Source of the DNA: Acidimicrobiaceae bacterium
GTDB lineage: Bacteria; Actinomycetota; Acidimicrobiia; Acidimicrobiales; RAAP-2
Reading direction: 5' to 3'
Assembly (NCBI GenBank): GCA_003151235.1
Contig: PLWZ01000061.1
Location: 1-55,515, forward strand
DNA: 55,515 nt
Shown: positions 38,968 through 47,949 of the stretch, piece by piece
Numbering within the stretch: position 1 is the stretch's first letter
Layout of the letters: the number at the start of each line of letters is the position of its first letter
The notes under the pieces: model-generated
Seen by the model: the letters and a program-made list of their open reading frames with translations, nothing else
Told to the model about the DNA's origin: nothing
Database searches by the model: none
Program-made: the position numbers and the translations under genes

Positions 38968-39149
38968 CACAGCCGAGCAATATGGAAAGCGGGGCGGCCC
39001 GAACCGCCTCCACCTGGTCACCGCCTCTATGAGGTTCCAAGGTGCGCCGGGTCGAAACGGCAAGACGTCCGGCCAGCCCGGATGCGCTCCGCTCTCCATC
39101 ACCAAGGCCCGCGGACGACCGCGTGCCCGACCGAGAGGAGTGGTGCCGC

Positions 39150-39842
39150 ATAGTCACTGAAGCCACCAACGAGCACCGGATCAACGACCGCATTCGCGCC
39201 CGTGAGGTCCGTCTCGTCGACCCAGACGGTCAACAACTCGGCATTAAGCCGCTTCCCGAAGCGCTCGCGATCGCCCGCGATCTCGACCTCGACCTCGTCG
39301 AGGTGGCGCCGATGGCAAACCCGCCCGTCTGCCGGATCATGGATTTCGGCAAGTTCAAGTTCGACGAGGCACAACGGGCGAAGGAATCACGCCGCAAGGC
39401 GGTCCACGTCGGGATCAAGGAGATGAAGTACCGGCCGAAGATCGGACCGGGGGACTTCGACACCAAGACCCGCCAGGTCGCGAAATTCCTGGAAGACGGC
39501 CACAAGGTGAAGCTCACGATCATGTTCCGAGGCCGCGAGGTGTTCCACCCCGAGCTCGGGAAGCGGATCCTCGACCGGGTGGCCGAGAAGCTGGGCGACG
39601 CGGCGAAGGTCGAGTTCGAGCCCCGTCTGGACGGGCGCAACATGGTGATGGTGCTCGCGCCGGACAAGCGGGCCCGCCAATCGGCGGCCGCACGGGCGAC
39701 CCGCCAGCACGGCGACGAGCCGGCGGGCGAGGCGGACCAACCGGCCGTGCAGCAGGCGGCGGAGCAACCGGTGACGGACCAGGCGGCGGCCGCAGAGCAG
39801 CCGGCCGAGGGTGGCAACACGACAGAGGCACCAGGGGACTGA
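39150..39842 (+). CDS. infC: Translation initiation factor IF-3, probable ATA start
   Basis: A 230-residue IF-3 from ATA 39150. The N-domain begins NEHRINDRIRAREVRLVDPDG; the linker and C-domain follow (VAPMANPPVCRIMDFGKFKF, then RPKIGPGDFDTKTRQ). IF-3 proteins normally start a few residues before this block. A GAGAGGAG site at about 39133-39140 lies 9 bases before ATA, and no ATG, GTG or TTG is in frame there; the nearest, GTG 39123, lacks a binding site. Rare starts at infC (AUU in E. coli) allow self-regulation. The last 60 residues are an unusual Ala/Gln/Glu-rich tail. Confidence 0.93.
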   Translation: MVTEATNEHRINDRIRAREVRLVDPDGQQLGIKPLPEALAIARDLDLDLVEVAPMANPPVCRIMDFGKFKFDEAQRAKESRRKAVHVGIKEMKYRPKIGPGDFDTKTRQVAKFLEDGHKVKLTIMFRGREVFHPELGKRILDRVAEKLGDAAKVEFEPRLDGRNMVMVLAPDKRARQSAAARATRQHGDEPAGEADQPAVQQAAEQPVTDQAAAAEQPAEGGNTTEAPGD

Positions 39843-39843
39843 C

Positions 39844-40038
39844 ATGCCGAAGATGAAGACAGATCGCGGCGCAGCCAAGCGCATCAAGGTCACCGGGACG
39901 GGGCGGCTCCGCCGCCGCAAGGCGTTCCGGTCGCACCTCTTGGAGAAGAAGTCGAGCACGCGGACGCGGCGGTTGGGGCGCGAGACGAACGTCTCCAAGG
40001 CCGACGAGCGCCAGGTCCGAAGGATGCTCGGCCTCTAG
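39844..40038 (+). CDS. rpmI: 50S ribosomal protein L35
   Basis: A 64-residue basic protein starting [20 protein letters not shown], with [13 protein letters not shown] in the middle, characteristic of L35. The ATG lies one base after the infC stop, consistent with the conserved infC-rpmI-rplT operon. GTG 39811 in the same frame would place 11 foreign residues in front and is rejected. Confidence 0.97.
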   Translation: MPKMKTDRGAAKRIKVTGTGRLRRRKAFRSHLLEKKSSTRTRRLGRETNVSKADERQVRRMLGL

Positions 40039-40105
40039 GGGCACCGCCGACCGCTGGGTTTCGCTCCGAGCGAGCGAGGGCGGTTCGAAGGCGTGCACGG
40101 TGTCG

Positions 40106-40124
40106 GGGCTCTTCGGTTGAGCCC
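40106..40124 (+). other. Hairpin in the rpmI-rplT spacer
   Basis: GGGCTC (40106-40111) and GAGCCC (40119-40124) form a 6-bp stem with loop TTCGGTT in the 134-base rpmI-rplT gap. It could be an mRNA control element such as an L20 target or simply a stabilising hairpin. Confidence 0.35.
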
Positions 40125-40172
40125 GGCGCCACGCCGAACACTCGATACGACAGGACGAAAGGGAGGACTTCG

Positions 40173-40556
40173 ATGGCCAGAGTGAAGCGATCGGTCCACG
40201 GACGCAAGCACCACCGCGCCGTCCTCGAACAGGCCAAGGGCTACTACGGGAACAAGAGTCGGAGCTACCGGGCCGCCAATGAGCAGCTGCTGCACTCGAT
40301 GCAGTACGCGTATCGCGACCGGCGGGCCCGCAAGGGAGACTTCCGCAAGCTCTGGATCCAGCGGATCAACGCCGGGGCCAGGGCCAACGGGCTGAGCTAC
40401 AGCCGCTTCATCAACGGGCTGCACCGGGCCGGCGTGGAGGTCGACCGCAAGATCCTGGCCGACCTGGCCGTCTCGGACTCCGAGGCCTTCGGGGCCCTGG
40501 TCGCGGTGGCGGCCGCCAACGCGCAAGCGGCGCCGGCCGAGGAAGCCGCCTCCTGA
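40173..40556 (+). CDS. rplT: 50S ribosomal protein L20
   Basis: A 127-residue L20, an early 23S rRNA assembly protein and often a repressor of its own operon. [38 protein letters not shown] and [20 protein letters not shown] match the family. A GGGAGG site precedes the ATG. A short Ala-rich tail follows the usual end. Its TGA overlaps a CTG that may start the next gene. Confidence 0.97.
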   Translation: MARVKRSVHGRKHHRAVLEQAKGYYGNKSRSYRAANEQLLHSMQYAYRDRRARKGDFRKLWIQRINAGARANGLSYSRFINGLHRAGVEVDRKILADLAVSDSEAFGALVAVAAANAQAAPAEEAAS

Positions 40557-41353
40557 CCCAGGCGCTGGCCTACTCGCACCAGCGGGTCCGCCGCCTGCGC
40601 AGGTTGTTGCAAAAACGCGCCACCAGGTGGTCCGAGCGCGCCTTTGTGGCCGAGGGGGTCGACGTGGTCCGGTGCGGGCTCGACGCCGGCTTCGTGCCCG
40701 AGTCGGTCTACGTCGCCGACGGGGCGGGGGCCGACCGGGACGTCGCGGCGCTGTCGGCCGACACCCTGGCACGGGGCAGCCGGGTCTTCCCGCTGGCGGC
40801 GGGTGTGGCCGACCGGGTCGCCGACACCGTGACCCCGCACCCGGTGTTCGGGATCTTCGCCATGACCGACATCGTCCTGGCCGGGGTCGCGTCGCCGTCG
40901 CTCGTCGTCGCCTGCGTGGACGTCCGGGACCCCGGCAACGCCGGCTCGGTGCTGCGGACCTGCGACGCCGCGGGCGTCGACCTGGTGCTCTGGTGCGGGG
41001 CCACCGTCGACCCGTTCAACCCGAAGACCGTGCGGTCGTCGGCCGGGTCGATCTTCCACGTGCCCCTGGTCGTGACCGCCGAGGTCGGCCCGGCGATGGA
41101 CTGGCTCCGCGCCTGCGGGCTCGCCGTCTACGGGGCCGACGCCCGGGGCGCCGACTACGCCTCGCTCGACCTGTCCACTCCGTGCGCGTTCGTCCTCGGC
41201 AACGAGGCCGCGGGGCTCGACGCCGGGCTGCTCTCGTCGCTCGACGGCGCCGTCGGGATCCCCATGGCCGGGCGGGCCGAGTCGTTGAACGTCGGGGTGG
41301 CGTGCGCGGTGCTGTGCTTCGAGGCCCGGCGGCAGCGCCGGGGTGACGGGTGA
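40553..41353 (+). CDS. TrmH/SpoU-family RNA 2'-O-methyltransferase, probable CTG start
   Basis: A SpoU-type knotted methyltransferase. The substrate-binding N-terminus [25 protein letters not shown] and the knot motifs [26 protein letters not shown] and [15 protein letters not shown] are complete. The first usual start codon, TTG 40604, would cut away the HQRVRRLRR helix. CTG 40553 overlaps the rplT TGA as CTGA, mirroring the ATGA/GTGA junctions elsewhere, and gives 266 residues. It likely methylates rRNA or tRNA (RlmB/TsnR-like). Gene order rplT-spoU-pheS is conserved. Confidence 0.9.
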   Translation: MTQALAYSHQRVRRLRRLLQKRATRWSERAFVAEGVDVVRCGLDAGFVPESVYVADGAGADRDVAALSADTLARGSRVFPLAAGVADRVADTVTPHPVFGIFAMTDIVLAGVASPSLVVACVDVRDPGNAGSVLRTCDAAGVDLVLWCGATVDPFNPKTVRSSAGSIFHVPLVVTAEVGPAMDWLRACGLAVYGADARGADYASLDLSTPCAFVLGNEAAGLDAGLLSSLDGAVGIPMAGRAESLNVGVACAVLCFEARRQRRGDG

Positions 41354-41394
41354 GCGCGCCGCCGGGCCACCCGGGGGGCCGAGACGGTGCCGCC

Positions 41395-41400
41395 TAGAAT
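41395..41400 (+). promoter_or_regulatory. -10 box (TAGAAT) before pheS
   Basis: TAGAAT is followed by 6 bases (CCCCGG) and ATG 41407, which opens an 11-codon ORF, not pheS itself. The pheS transcript would thus begin at or near this ATG. Confidence 0.55.
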
Positions 41401-41406
41401 CCCCGG

Positions 41407-41442
41407 ATGACTCGACCCGGCCCGACGCGGTCCCGGCAATGA
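41407..41442 (+). CDS. Leaderless 11-aa upstream ORF overlapping pheS
   Basis: ATG 41407 lies exactly where a leaderless start is expected and encodes MTRPGPTRSRQ before TGA 41440-41442. That stop overlaps the pheS ATG (41439), giving ATGA. The pheS start has no clear ribosome binding site, so translation may depend on ribosomes terminating here. No Phe codon is present, so a classical Phe attenuator is not supported. Confidence 0.45.
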   Translation: MTRPGPTRSRQ

Positions 41443-42512
41443 GCGCCGCCGACGGACCGGTCGACGTCGCCGCCCTCGAGGCCGACGCAAACCGGTCGAT
41501 CGACGCCTCGTCCACCACCGCCGAGCTCGACGCGGCCGAATCGGCCATCGTGGGCAAGCGCTCCGCCATGGCGGCGGCGCATCGCAGCCTCGGCGGGTTG
41601 GACCCCGATGCCAGGCGCCGGGTCGGCCAGGAGCTGAACGAGCTCCGGGGCCGGTTGGAGCAGCGCATCGCCGGGCGGCGGAGCGAGCTCGTGGCCGTCG
41701 AGCGGGCGGCGGCGCTCGAGGAGGACCGGATGGACCTGACCGAGGTGGTGACGGGCGACGTCCGCTCGCCGGTCGTCCGGGGCCACCGACACCTGGTCAC
41801 GACGACCCGGGACCAGCTCGAAGACGTGTTCGTCGCCATGGGGTTCAACGTGGCCGAGGGCCGCGAGGCCGAGACCGACTGGTACAACTTCGAGGCCCTC
41901 AACATCCCGCCGGCCCACCCGGCCCGGGGCATGTACGACAGCTTCTACGTGGACCTCGGCGAACCCGAGACCGTCGTGCTGCGCACCCACACCTCGCCGG
42001 TGCAGATCCATCTCATGGAGCACGCCATGGCGGAGGGCTCGTTGCCGATCCACTCGGTGATGCCGGGCCGCTGCTTTCGACGGGACACGGCCGACGCACG
42101 CCACCTGCCGGTGTTCCACCAGATCGAGGGCCTGGTCGTCGACCACGGCATCACGTTCGGGGACCTCGCCGGCACCATCGAGACCTTCACGACCGCCTAC
42201 TTCGGCCCCGACGTCCACTCGCGGCTGCGCCCGGCCTACTTCCCCTTCACCGAGCCGTCGGCCGAGTACGAGATCACCTGCACCATCTGCCTCGGCGCGG
42301 GCTGCCGGACCTGCTCGGACACCGGGTGGGTGGAGTTGGGCGGCTGCGGCATGGTGGACCCGGCCGTGTTCGACGCGGTGGGCATCGACACCGCGCTCTG
42401 GTCGGGCTTCGCGTTCGGGTTCGGGATCGACCGGTGCGCGCAGATGCGCCACGAGATCGCCGACATGCGGGCGCTCGTCGAGAACGACCTGCGCTTCCTC
42501 AGGCAGTTCTGA
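41439..42512 (+). CDS. pheS: Phenylalanyl-tRNA synthetase alpha subunit
   Basis: A 357-residue class II synthetase subunit. The N-terminal coiled-coil (about 10-85) binds tRNA. Motif 2-like FRRDTADARHLPVFHQIEG (about 208-226) and the motif 3 segment FGFGIDRCAQMR near the end are intact. FPFTEPSAEYE gives the Phe-pocket region. The cysteines TCTICLGAGCRTCSDTGW may bind zinc. ATG 41439 gives a normal N-terminus; earlier in-frame starts lie upstream of the -10 box. Confidence 0.96.
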   Translation: MSAADGPVDVAALEADANRSIDASSTTAELDAAESAIVGKRSAMAAAHRSLGGLDPDARRRVGQELNELRGRLEQRIAGRRSELVAVERAAALEEDRMDLTEVVTGDVRSPVVRGHRHLVTTTRDQLEDVFVAMGFNVAEGREAETDWYNFEALNIPPAHPARGMYDSFYVDLGEPETVVLRTHTSPVQIHLMEHAMAEGSLPIHSVMPGRCFRRDTADARHLPVFHQIEGLVVDHGITFGDLAGTIETFTTAYFGPDVHSRLRPAYFPFTEPSAEYEITCTICLGAGCRTCSDTGWVELGGCGMVDPAVFDAVGIDTALWSGFAFGFGIDRCAQMRHEIADMRALVENDLRFLRQF

Positions 42513-42513
42513 C

Positions 42514-44988
42514 GTGCTCGCCCCCCTTTCGTGGTTGAAGGAATTCGCGCCGTTCGACGGTGACGTCGACGAGCTCGTCGAGACCCTGAACGATCTCGGG
42601 CTCTTGGTCGAGGGGGTCGAGCGGGTCGGCGAGGGCCTCGACGCGGTCGTGGTGTCCCGCGTGCTCGAGCTGGAGGCGATCAAGGGGGCCGACCGCATCC
42701 GAAGGGTCGTCGTTGATGCGGGCGGTGAGCCGATCCAGGTCGTCTGCGGGGCCTTCAACTTCGACGTCGGCGACCTGGTCCCCTTCGCCGGCGTGGGCAC
42801 GGTGCTGCCGGGGGGCTTCGAGATCGGCCGCCGCAGGATGAAGGGCGTCGAATCCAACGGGATGCTCTGTTCGGGCAGGGAGCTGGCCCTCTCCGACGAC
42901 GGTGAGGGCCTGATGGTCCTGACCGGCACCGACGGCGCCGAGGTCGGGGTGCCGATCGCAGAAGCCCTCGGCATCGAGGCCGACGTGGTGTTCGACATCA
43001 CGGTCGAGGGGAACCGGCCCGACGCCTGGTGCATGGCCGGCGTCGCCCGCGACCTGGCGGCCCGGCTCGGATTGCCGTTCGCCCTCCCGGCGCCGGTCGT
43101 CACGCCGTCGGGGCCGCCGGTTGGTGGGCTCGCCACCGCGGTCGTCGAAGCGCTCGACATGTGCCCGCGCCTCACCGTGCGGGTGATGGAGTCGATCACG
43201 GTCGGGCCGTCGCCGCGCTGGATCGCCGGTCGGCTGGTGCTGGCCGGGATGCGGCCGATCAACAACGTCGTCGACGCCTCCAACTACGTGATGCTCGAGC
43301 TCGGCCAGCCCACCCACCCCTACGACCTCGACCAACTGGGCGCGCCGGGGCTGCTCGTCCGGAGGGCCACCCCCGGCGAGGTCGTGACCACCCTCGACGG
43401 GGTCGACCGGGCGCTCGGGGTGCCCGGGCGCGGCCTCGGCGAGACCGGGGACGACTGCCTCATCTGCGACGCCGGCGGCACCCCGATCGGGATCGCCGGC
43501 ATCTTCGGCGGCAGCTCGTCGGAGATCTCGGACTCGACGACGCGGGTCCTGCTCGAGGCCGCCTACTTCGAGCCGATGGTGATCGCCCGGACCTCCAAGC
43601 GGCTCGCGCTCCGCACCGAGGCGTCGGCCCGCTTCGAGCGCGGTTGTGACCCGCTCGGCATCGACCGGGCCACCGACCGGTTCTTCGAGCTGCTCGCGAT
43701 GAGCTCGCCAGCTGCGGAGGTCGCGCAGGGGACGCTGGACGTCCGGGGCGACATCGGCGCCACCAACGAGATCTCGCTGCCGACCCATGCCGTGAACGCG
43801 TTGCTCGGCACCGAGCTCTCGACCGAGGACGTGGCCAGGCTGCTCGCCCCGCTCGGGTTCGACTGCGTTCCCGAGGCCGAGGGCCTGCGGGTCACCGTCC
43901 CGAGCAACCGGCCCGACGTGCGCCGCGAGCCGCACGGCGTCGCCGACCTGGCCGAGGAGGTGGCCCGGGCCCACGGGTACTCGCGCATCGTGCGCCGCCA
44001 ACCGACCTGGCCCGAGCCGGGCGGGCTCACCGGCTTCCAACGCGACCGGCGCCGGGTCCGCGAGACCCTGGTCGGGCTCGGGGCGTCCGAGGCCTGGACG
44101 CCGTCGCTGGTCGACCACGACGAGGGCCGCCGGGTCGGCCTGGCCGGCGAACCGGTGGCGATCACCAACCCGATGGCGGCCAACGAGGGGTTCCTCCGCC
44201 GCACCCAGCTGGCCGGGCTGCTCGGCGCGCTGGCCTGGAACCTCGACCGACGCCAGGGCTCGGTCCGGCTCTTCGAGGTCGGGGTGGTGTTCTCCCCGCC
44301 CGCCGCCGATCGCGCGGTGACCGAGCGGGCCGGGGCCGGCGGGGCCGGCCAGGCCGCCCTGCCCGACGAACGAGAGCTGGTGTCGGTGATCTTCGCCGCC
44401 GACGGCGACGACGCCCGCACCGCGGTGTCCGCCCTCGGGGCCCTGGTCGAGGAGCTCGGGCTCATCGGGATCCGGGTGCGCAGCCCGGGGGCCGGCGAGG
44501 CGCTGGCGGGGCTCCATCCGACCCGCTCGGCCCGCGTCGTGGCGGGCGGCGGGGCCGCGGTCGGGACCATCGGGGAGGTCGACCCTGCGGTGGTGGGCGA
44601 ATTGGGGGCGGGGGGGCAGCGGGTCGGGTGGCTCGAGGTGGATCTCGGGCTCCTGCTCGACCCGACCGTGGTCGAGCGACGGAGCCAGCTGTCGAAGCCG
44701 GTCAGCCGGTACCCGTCGTCGGACGTCGATCTGGCCCTCGTCGTCGACGACGCCATACCGGTTGACGAAGTGGCCGAGGCGATTCAGGGTGGCGGGGGAC
44801 AGCTCTTGGAGTCGGTTACCCTTTTCGACGTTTACCGCGGTCCGGGCGTTGAGGCTGGGCGGCGGAGTCTGGCGTTCCGGCTTCGGTTCTGCGCGCTCGA
44901 CCGGACGCTCACCGATCGAGAGGTCGGGGAGCTCCGGACGCGCTGTGTGGCGGAGGCCGAGCGCCGTGTGGGGGCAGTGCTTCGCTGA
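42514..44988 (+). CDS. pheT: Phenylalanyl-tRNA synthetase beta subunit
   Basis: An 824-residue subunit with all standard domains: B1 (MLAPLSWLKEFAPFDGDVDELV), the EMAPII-like tRNA-binding domain (about 40-150, VCGAFNFDVGDLVPFAGVG), B3/B4 editing (about 210-390), the B5 domain (about 400-475), the catalytic-like core, and the C-terminal anticodon-binding domain (about 730-824, KPVSRYPSSDVDLALVVDD). It pairs with PheS in an alpha2beta2 enzyme. GTG start is one base after pheS. Confidence 0.97.
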   Translation: MLAPLSWLKEFAPFDGDVDELVETLNDLGLLVEGVERVGEGLDAVVVSRVLELEAIKGADRIRRVVVDAGGEPIQVVCGAFNFDVGDLVPFAGVGTVLPGGFEIGRRRMKGVESNGMLCSGRELALSDDGEGLMVLTGTDGAEVGVPIAEALGIEADVVFDITVEGNRPDAWCMAGVARDLAARLGLPFALPAPVVTPSGPPVGGLATAVVEALDMCPRLTVRVMESITVGPSPRWIAGRLVLAGMRPINNVVDASNYVMLELGQPTHPYDLDQLGAPGLLVRRATPGEVVTTLDGVDRALGVPGRGLGETGDDCLICDAGGTPIGIAGIFGGSSSEISDSTTRVLLEAAYFEPMVIARTSKRLALRTEASARFERGCDPLGIDRATDRFFELLAMSSPAAEVAQGTLDVRGDIGATNEISLPTHAVNALLGTELSTEDVARLLAPLGFDCVPEAEGLRVTVPSNRPDVRREPHGVADLAEEVARAHGYSRIVRRQPTWPEPGGLTGFQRDRRRVRETLVGLGASEAWTPSLVDHDEGRRVGLAGEPVAITNPMAANEGFLRRTQLAGLLGALAWNLDRRQGSVRLFEVGVVFSPPAADRAVTERAGAGGAGQAALPDERELVSVIFAADGDDARTAVSALGALVEELGLIGIRVRSPGAGEALAGLHPTRSARVVAGGGAAVGTIGEVDPAVVGELGAGGQRVGWLEVDLGLLLDPTVVERRSQLSKPVSRYPSSDVDLALVVDDAIPVDEVAEAIQGGGGQLLESVTLFDVYRGPGVEAGRRSLAFRLRFCALDRTLTDREVGELRTRCVAEAERRVGAVLR

Positions 44989-45020
44989 GCCAGTGCAACT
45001 TGGGGGGATCGGGCTCCGAG

Positions 45021-46211
45021 ATGAGTTCCACGATGTGTCGACAGACGGCGGGTCGGGTCCGCGCCGGCGCGTTCGGTCGCGCCGCCGCCGGCCTGTGCGC
45101 GCTCGCCGCCTCGCTGGCCGTCCTCGGATCGAGTGGTGCCGGGGCGGCGACGTTCGTGCTGCCGATCCCGGTTGCCCCCGTCACCCTTCCCGACCCGGGC
45201 GTCGTGGTCACACCCGGCCACGGGGTGCCCGACCCCTTCGTCTTCGAGGTGGCGGGCGTCTACTTCATGTTCGCCTCCCAGGAGAACTTCTTCGGGGCCA
45301 ACATCCCGGTCATGGTGTCGACGTCGCTCACGAGCTGGGCCCCGTCGGACATCGACGCGCTGCCGACGCTGCCGTCATGGGCGGCGCCCGGCTTCACCTG
45401 GTCGCCCGACGTGCGGGAGATCGACGGCCACTACGTCATGTGGTTCAACGCGGCATTGGCCTCGGCCCCCTTCGACGGGACCAAGTGCATCGGGGTGGCC
45501 ACGGCAACCTCGGTGATCGGGCCCTATGTGTCGTCCTCGCCGTCGCCGCTCGTGTGCCAGGTCGCGCATCTGGGGTCGATCGACCCGCGCACCTTCCTCG
45601 ACCCGCAGGGGCACCTCTGGCTCGTCTGGAAGTCCGACGACAACGCGGACACCACGGGCACCACGCACACGACGATCTTCAGCCAAGAGCTGGCCCCGAA
45701 CGGCCTCAGCCTGATCGGGAGCCCGATCGCACTGATGACGGCCAACCTGCCCTGGGAGGGCCGGATCGTCGAGGCCCCCGACATGGTCTTCGCAGCCGGA
45801 AAGTACTGGCTGTTCTATTCGGGGAACTGGTTCAACCAGCCGATGTACGCGATCGGGGTCGCGCAGTGTGCCGGCCCCGCCGGACCCTGCGAGCCGTCCA
45901 CGCTCGGGCCATGGTTCGGCTCCAACGCCGAAGGTTCGGGACCGGGGGAGGCGTCGCTCTTCTTCGACGGGTCCCGGTGGTGGATGTTCTACGCGCCGTT
46001 CGCCGTGAACCACGAGCAGTCGACGCCGCGCCCCGCCGCCATGGCCCGGGTCACGTTCGGCCCGGCCGGCCCGGCAGTGGTCGCCCCGAACACGGCGGCG
46101 TGGGCCGCGGTCGCCCCGGACACGGCGGGATGGGCCGCGGTCCCCGACCCGCCGCCGGCCCCCGCCTCGCCCCGGCATGCACCAGCCGGCAGTTCCAGGC
46201 CACCTGCGTAG
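45021..46211 (+). CDS. Secreted GH43-like five-bladed beta-propeller protein
   Basis: A 396-residue exported protein with a signal peptide (basic MSSTMCRQTAGRVRAG, hydrophobic core about 20-38, probable cleavage after Ala-Gly-Ala near 42). The mature part has the GH43 layout: catalytic base Asp71 in GVPDPFVFEV, pKa-modulating Asp188 in GSIDPRTFLD, and general acid Glu251 in IVEAPDMVF. Such enzymes cleave arabinan or xylan side chains. The C-terminus is a Pro/Ala-rich repeat (AAWAAVAPDTAGWAAV). ATG 45021 follows GGGGGG at about 45001-45007. The gene interrupts the usual pheT-argC junction. Confidence 0.85.
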   Translation: MSSTMCRQTAGRVRAGAFGRAAAGLCALAASLAVLGSSGAGAATFVLPIPVAPVTLPDPGVVVTPGHGVPDPFVFEVAGVYFMFASQENFFGANIPVMVSTSLTSWAPSDIDALPTLPSWAAPGFTWSPDVREIDGHYVMWFNAALASAPFDGTKCIGVATATSVIGPYVSSSPSPLVCQVAHLGSIDPRTFLDPQGHLWLVWKSDDNADTTGTTHTTIFSQELAPNGLSLIGSPIALMTANLPWEGRIVEAPDMVFAAGKYWLFYSGNWFNQPMYAIGVAQCAGPAGPCEPSTLGPWFGSNAEGSGPGEASLFFDGSRWWMFYAPFAVNHEQSTPRPAAMARVTFGPAGPAVVAPNTAAWAAVAPDTAGWAAVPDPPPAPASPRHAPAGSSRPPA

Positions 46212-46277
46212 CCAGGAACAAGCGCCTGAAGGGGCACTGATCTCGGACTTATCGCTGATCTCATCGTTGGGGATTGC

Positions 46278-46283
46278 TAGGTT
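46278..46283 (+). promoter_or_regulatory. -10 box (TAGGTT) for the ammonia-lyase gene
   Basis: TAGGTT lies 13 bases before ATG 46297 and 8 before an out-of-frame ATG at 46292, so a very short leader is expected. Confidence 0.4.
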
Positions 46284-46296
46284 CGGCCCAGATGCC

Positions 46297-47913
46297 ATGG
46301 GGCGAGGGACCGACACCGTGACCCGACCGGTAGTCCGGCTTGGCGACAGGCACCTCACCGTTGAAGACGTGCTCCTCGTGGCCGAGGGCGCGGGCGCGGT
46401 CGAGTTGAACCCCGACCCGAAGTACCGAGCGTTTCTTGCCCGGGGGCACGAGGTGATTCGAGACCACATCGCCAACGGCGGGCGAATCTACGGGGTCAAT
46501 ACCGGCTTCGGAGACTCGTGCGTCACCGACATCCCCGATGAGTTCTTAGACGAGCTCCCCACCAACCTGGTGCGCTATCACGGCTGCGGGGTGGGTGGCT
46601 TCCTCGAGCCGACCGAATCGGCCGCCGTCGTGCTGGTGAGAGCGGCCACCCTGGCCCTTGGCTATTCGGCGGTCCGGCCCGAGCTCATAGAACAGCTCGT
46701 CGCGCTGGTGAACCACCGCATCCTCCCTCGGGTGCCGCGCCTCGGGTCGGTTGGCGCAAGCGGTGACTTGACGCCGCTTTCCTATGTCGCCGCCACGCTG
46801 ATCGGGGAGCGCGAGGTCCTGTTCCAAGACGAGGTGATGCCGGCGGCCCAGGCGCTCGGCAAGTGCGGACTCGTTCCCCTGCGATTGGCCCCAAAAGAGG
46901 GTCTCGCCCTGATGAACGGGACCACCGTGATGGCCGCCATCGGATGCCTCGCATTTCGCCGGGCGGAGTACCTGGGGCGATTGGCCTGCGCGCTGACGGC
47001 GATGATGAGCGACGTCACCGTGGGCAACCCGGCCCACTTTCATGACCGCCTGTTTGAGCTCAAACCCCACCCGGGGATGCGGGCTGCGGCGCGGCTCATC
47101 CGAGAGCAGATTTACGAGGATGCAGCGCCCGAGCCGAGCCGGCTACAGGATCGGTACTCGGTTCGTTGCGCCCCCCACGTTGTCGGCGTTCTCCTCGACG
47201 CTCTTCCATGGATGCGCAGCACGCTTGAGGTCGAGATCAACGGGGCCAGCGACAACCCCTTGGTCGATCCCGACACTGGCGAAATCTTCCATGGCGGCAA
47301 CTTCTACGGGGGGCACATCTGTTTTGCCATGGACGCCCTCAAGATCGCCGTGGCGAACATCGGCGACCTTCTCGATCGCCAACTTGTGTCGCTCTGTCAG
47401 CCGGCCGTGACCAACGGACTCCCAACCGACCTCGTGGCCGTCCCGGAGCCGGAATCCGCAGCCCACCACGGGTTCAAGGCAATGCAGATCACGGCATCGG
47501 CGTTGGCTGCAGAGGCGCTCAAGTTGACGATGCCGGCGAGCGTCTTTAGCCGGAGCACGGAGAACCACAATCAGGACAAGGTCTCCATGGGCACGATCGC
47601 GGCGAACGATTGCTTGAGGATCCTGGACCTGGTCGAAACCATCGCCGCTGTTCACCTTCTCGCCCTGGCTCAGGCGGTCGACCTGCGGGATCGGCTCCAC
47701 TGCGGCTCGCGGACGCTGCTCCTTCACGACGCTGTGAGAAGCGTGGCCACCATGAACACCCGAGACAGGCGCCAAGACCACGACATCGATGCGGTGCTCA
47801 CGTTGATCGAGCGGCGGGCGCTCCCGACAGGCCAACTGGATCTGTTGGAGGAGCGGGCCCTCCCGAGCCCGGTTTTCTCGGCCGCGATGCGGGCGGCGGT
47901 CTTCCCGAGTTGA
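46297..47913 (+). CDS. Histidine/aromatic amino acid ammonia-lyase family protein
   Basis: A 538-residue lyase. Ala154-Ser155-Gly156 in GSVGASGDLTPLSY form the MIO cofactor; the catalytic Tyr65 is in YGVNTGFG; NGASDNPLVD is present. At the substrate-selectivity site the sequence is LVRY94-H95GCG, where histidine lyases have Ser-His, tyrosine lyases His-Leu and phenylalanine lyases Phe-Leu, so the substrate cannot be read off. No hutU, hutI or hutG is adjacent, arguing against plain histidine use. Codon usage is less GC-biased than in its neighbours. The ATG at 46297 follows a -10 box; the frame is open further upstream. Confidence 0.88.
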   Translation: MGRGTDTVTRPVVRLGDRHLTVEDVLLVAEGAGAVELNPDPKYRAFLARGHEVIRDHIANGGRIYGVNTGFGDSCVTDIPDEFLDELPTNLVRYHGCGVGGFLEPTESAAVVLVRAATLALGYSAVRPELIEQLVALVNHRILPRVPRLGSVGASGDLTPLSYVAATLIGEREVLFQDEVMPAAQALGKCGLVPLRLAPKEGLALMNGTTVMAAIGCLAFRRAEYLGRLACALTAMMSDVTVGNPAHFHDRLFELKPHPGMRAAARLIREQIYEDAAPEPSRLQDRYSVRCAPHVVGVLLDALPWMRSTLEVEINGASDNPLVDPDTGEIFHGGNFYGGHICFAMDALKIAVANIGDLLDRQLVSLCQPAVTNGLPTDLVAVPEPESAAHHGFKAMQITASALAAEALKLTMPASVFSRSTENHNQDKVSMGTIAANDCLRILDLVETIAAVHLLALAQAVDLRDRLHCGSRTLLLHDAVRSVATMNTRDRRQDHDIDAVLTLIERRALPTGQLDLLEERALPSPVFSAAMRAAVFPS

Positions 47914-47949
47914 ACGTCCAGTGGGCCGCCGACCCAACGGACCCATAGC

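Noticed and set aside
40081..40095. GGTTCGAA-like sequence suggesting a tRNA T-arm
   Set aside because: No acceptor stem, D-arm or anticodon arm can be formed around it. No tRNA was found in the window.
42499..44517. Long minus-strand frame opposite pheT
   Set aside because: Same reason: pheT is complete with all domains, and the antisense translation is repetitive Arg/Asp/Pro sequence.
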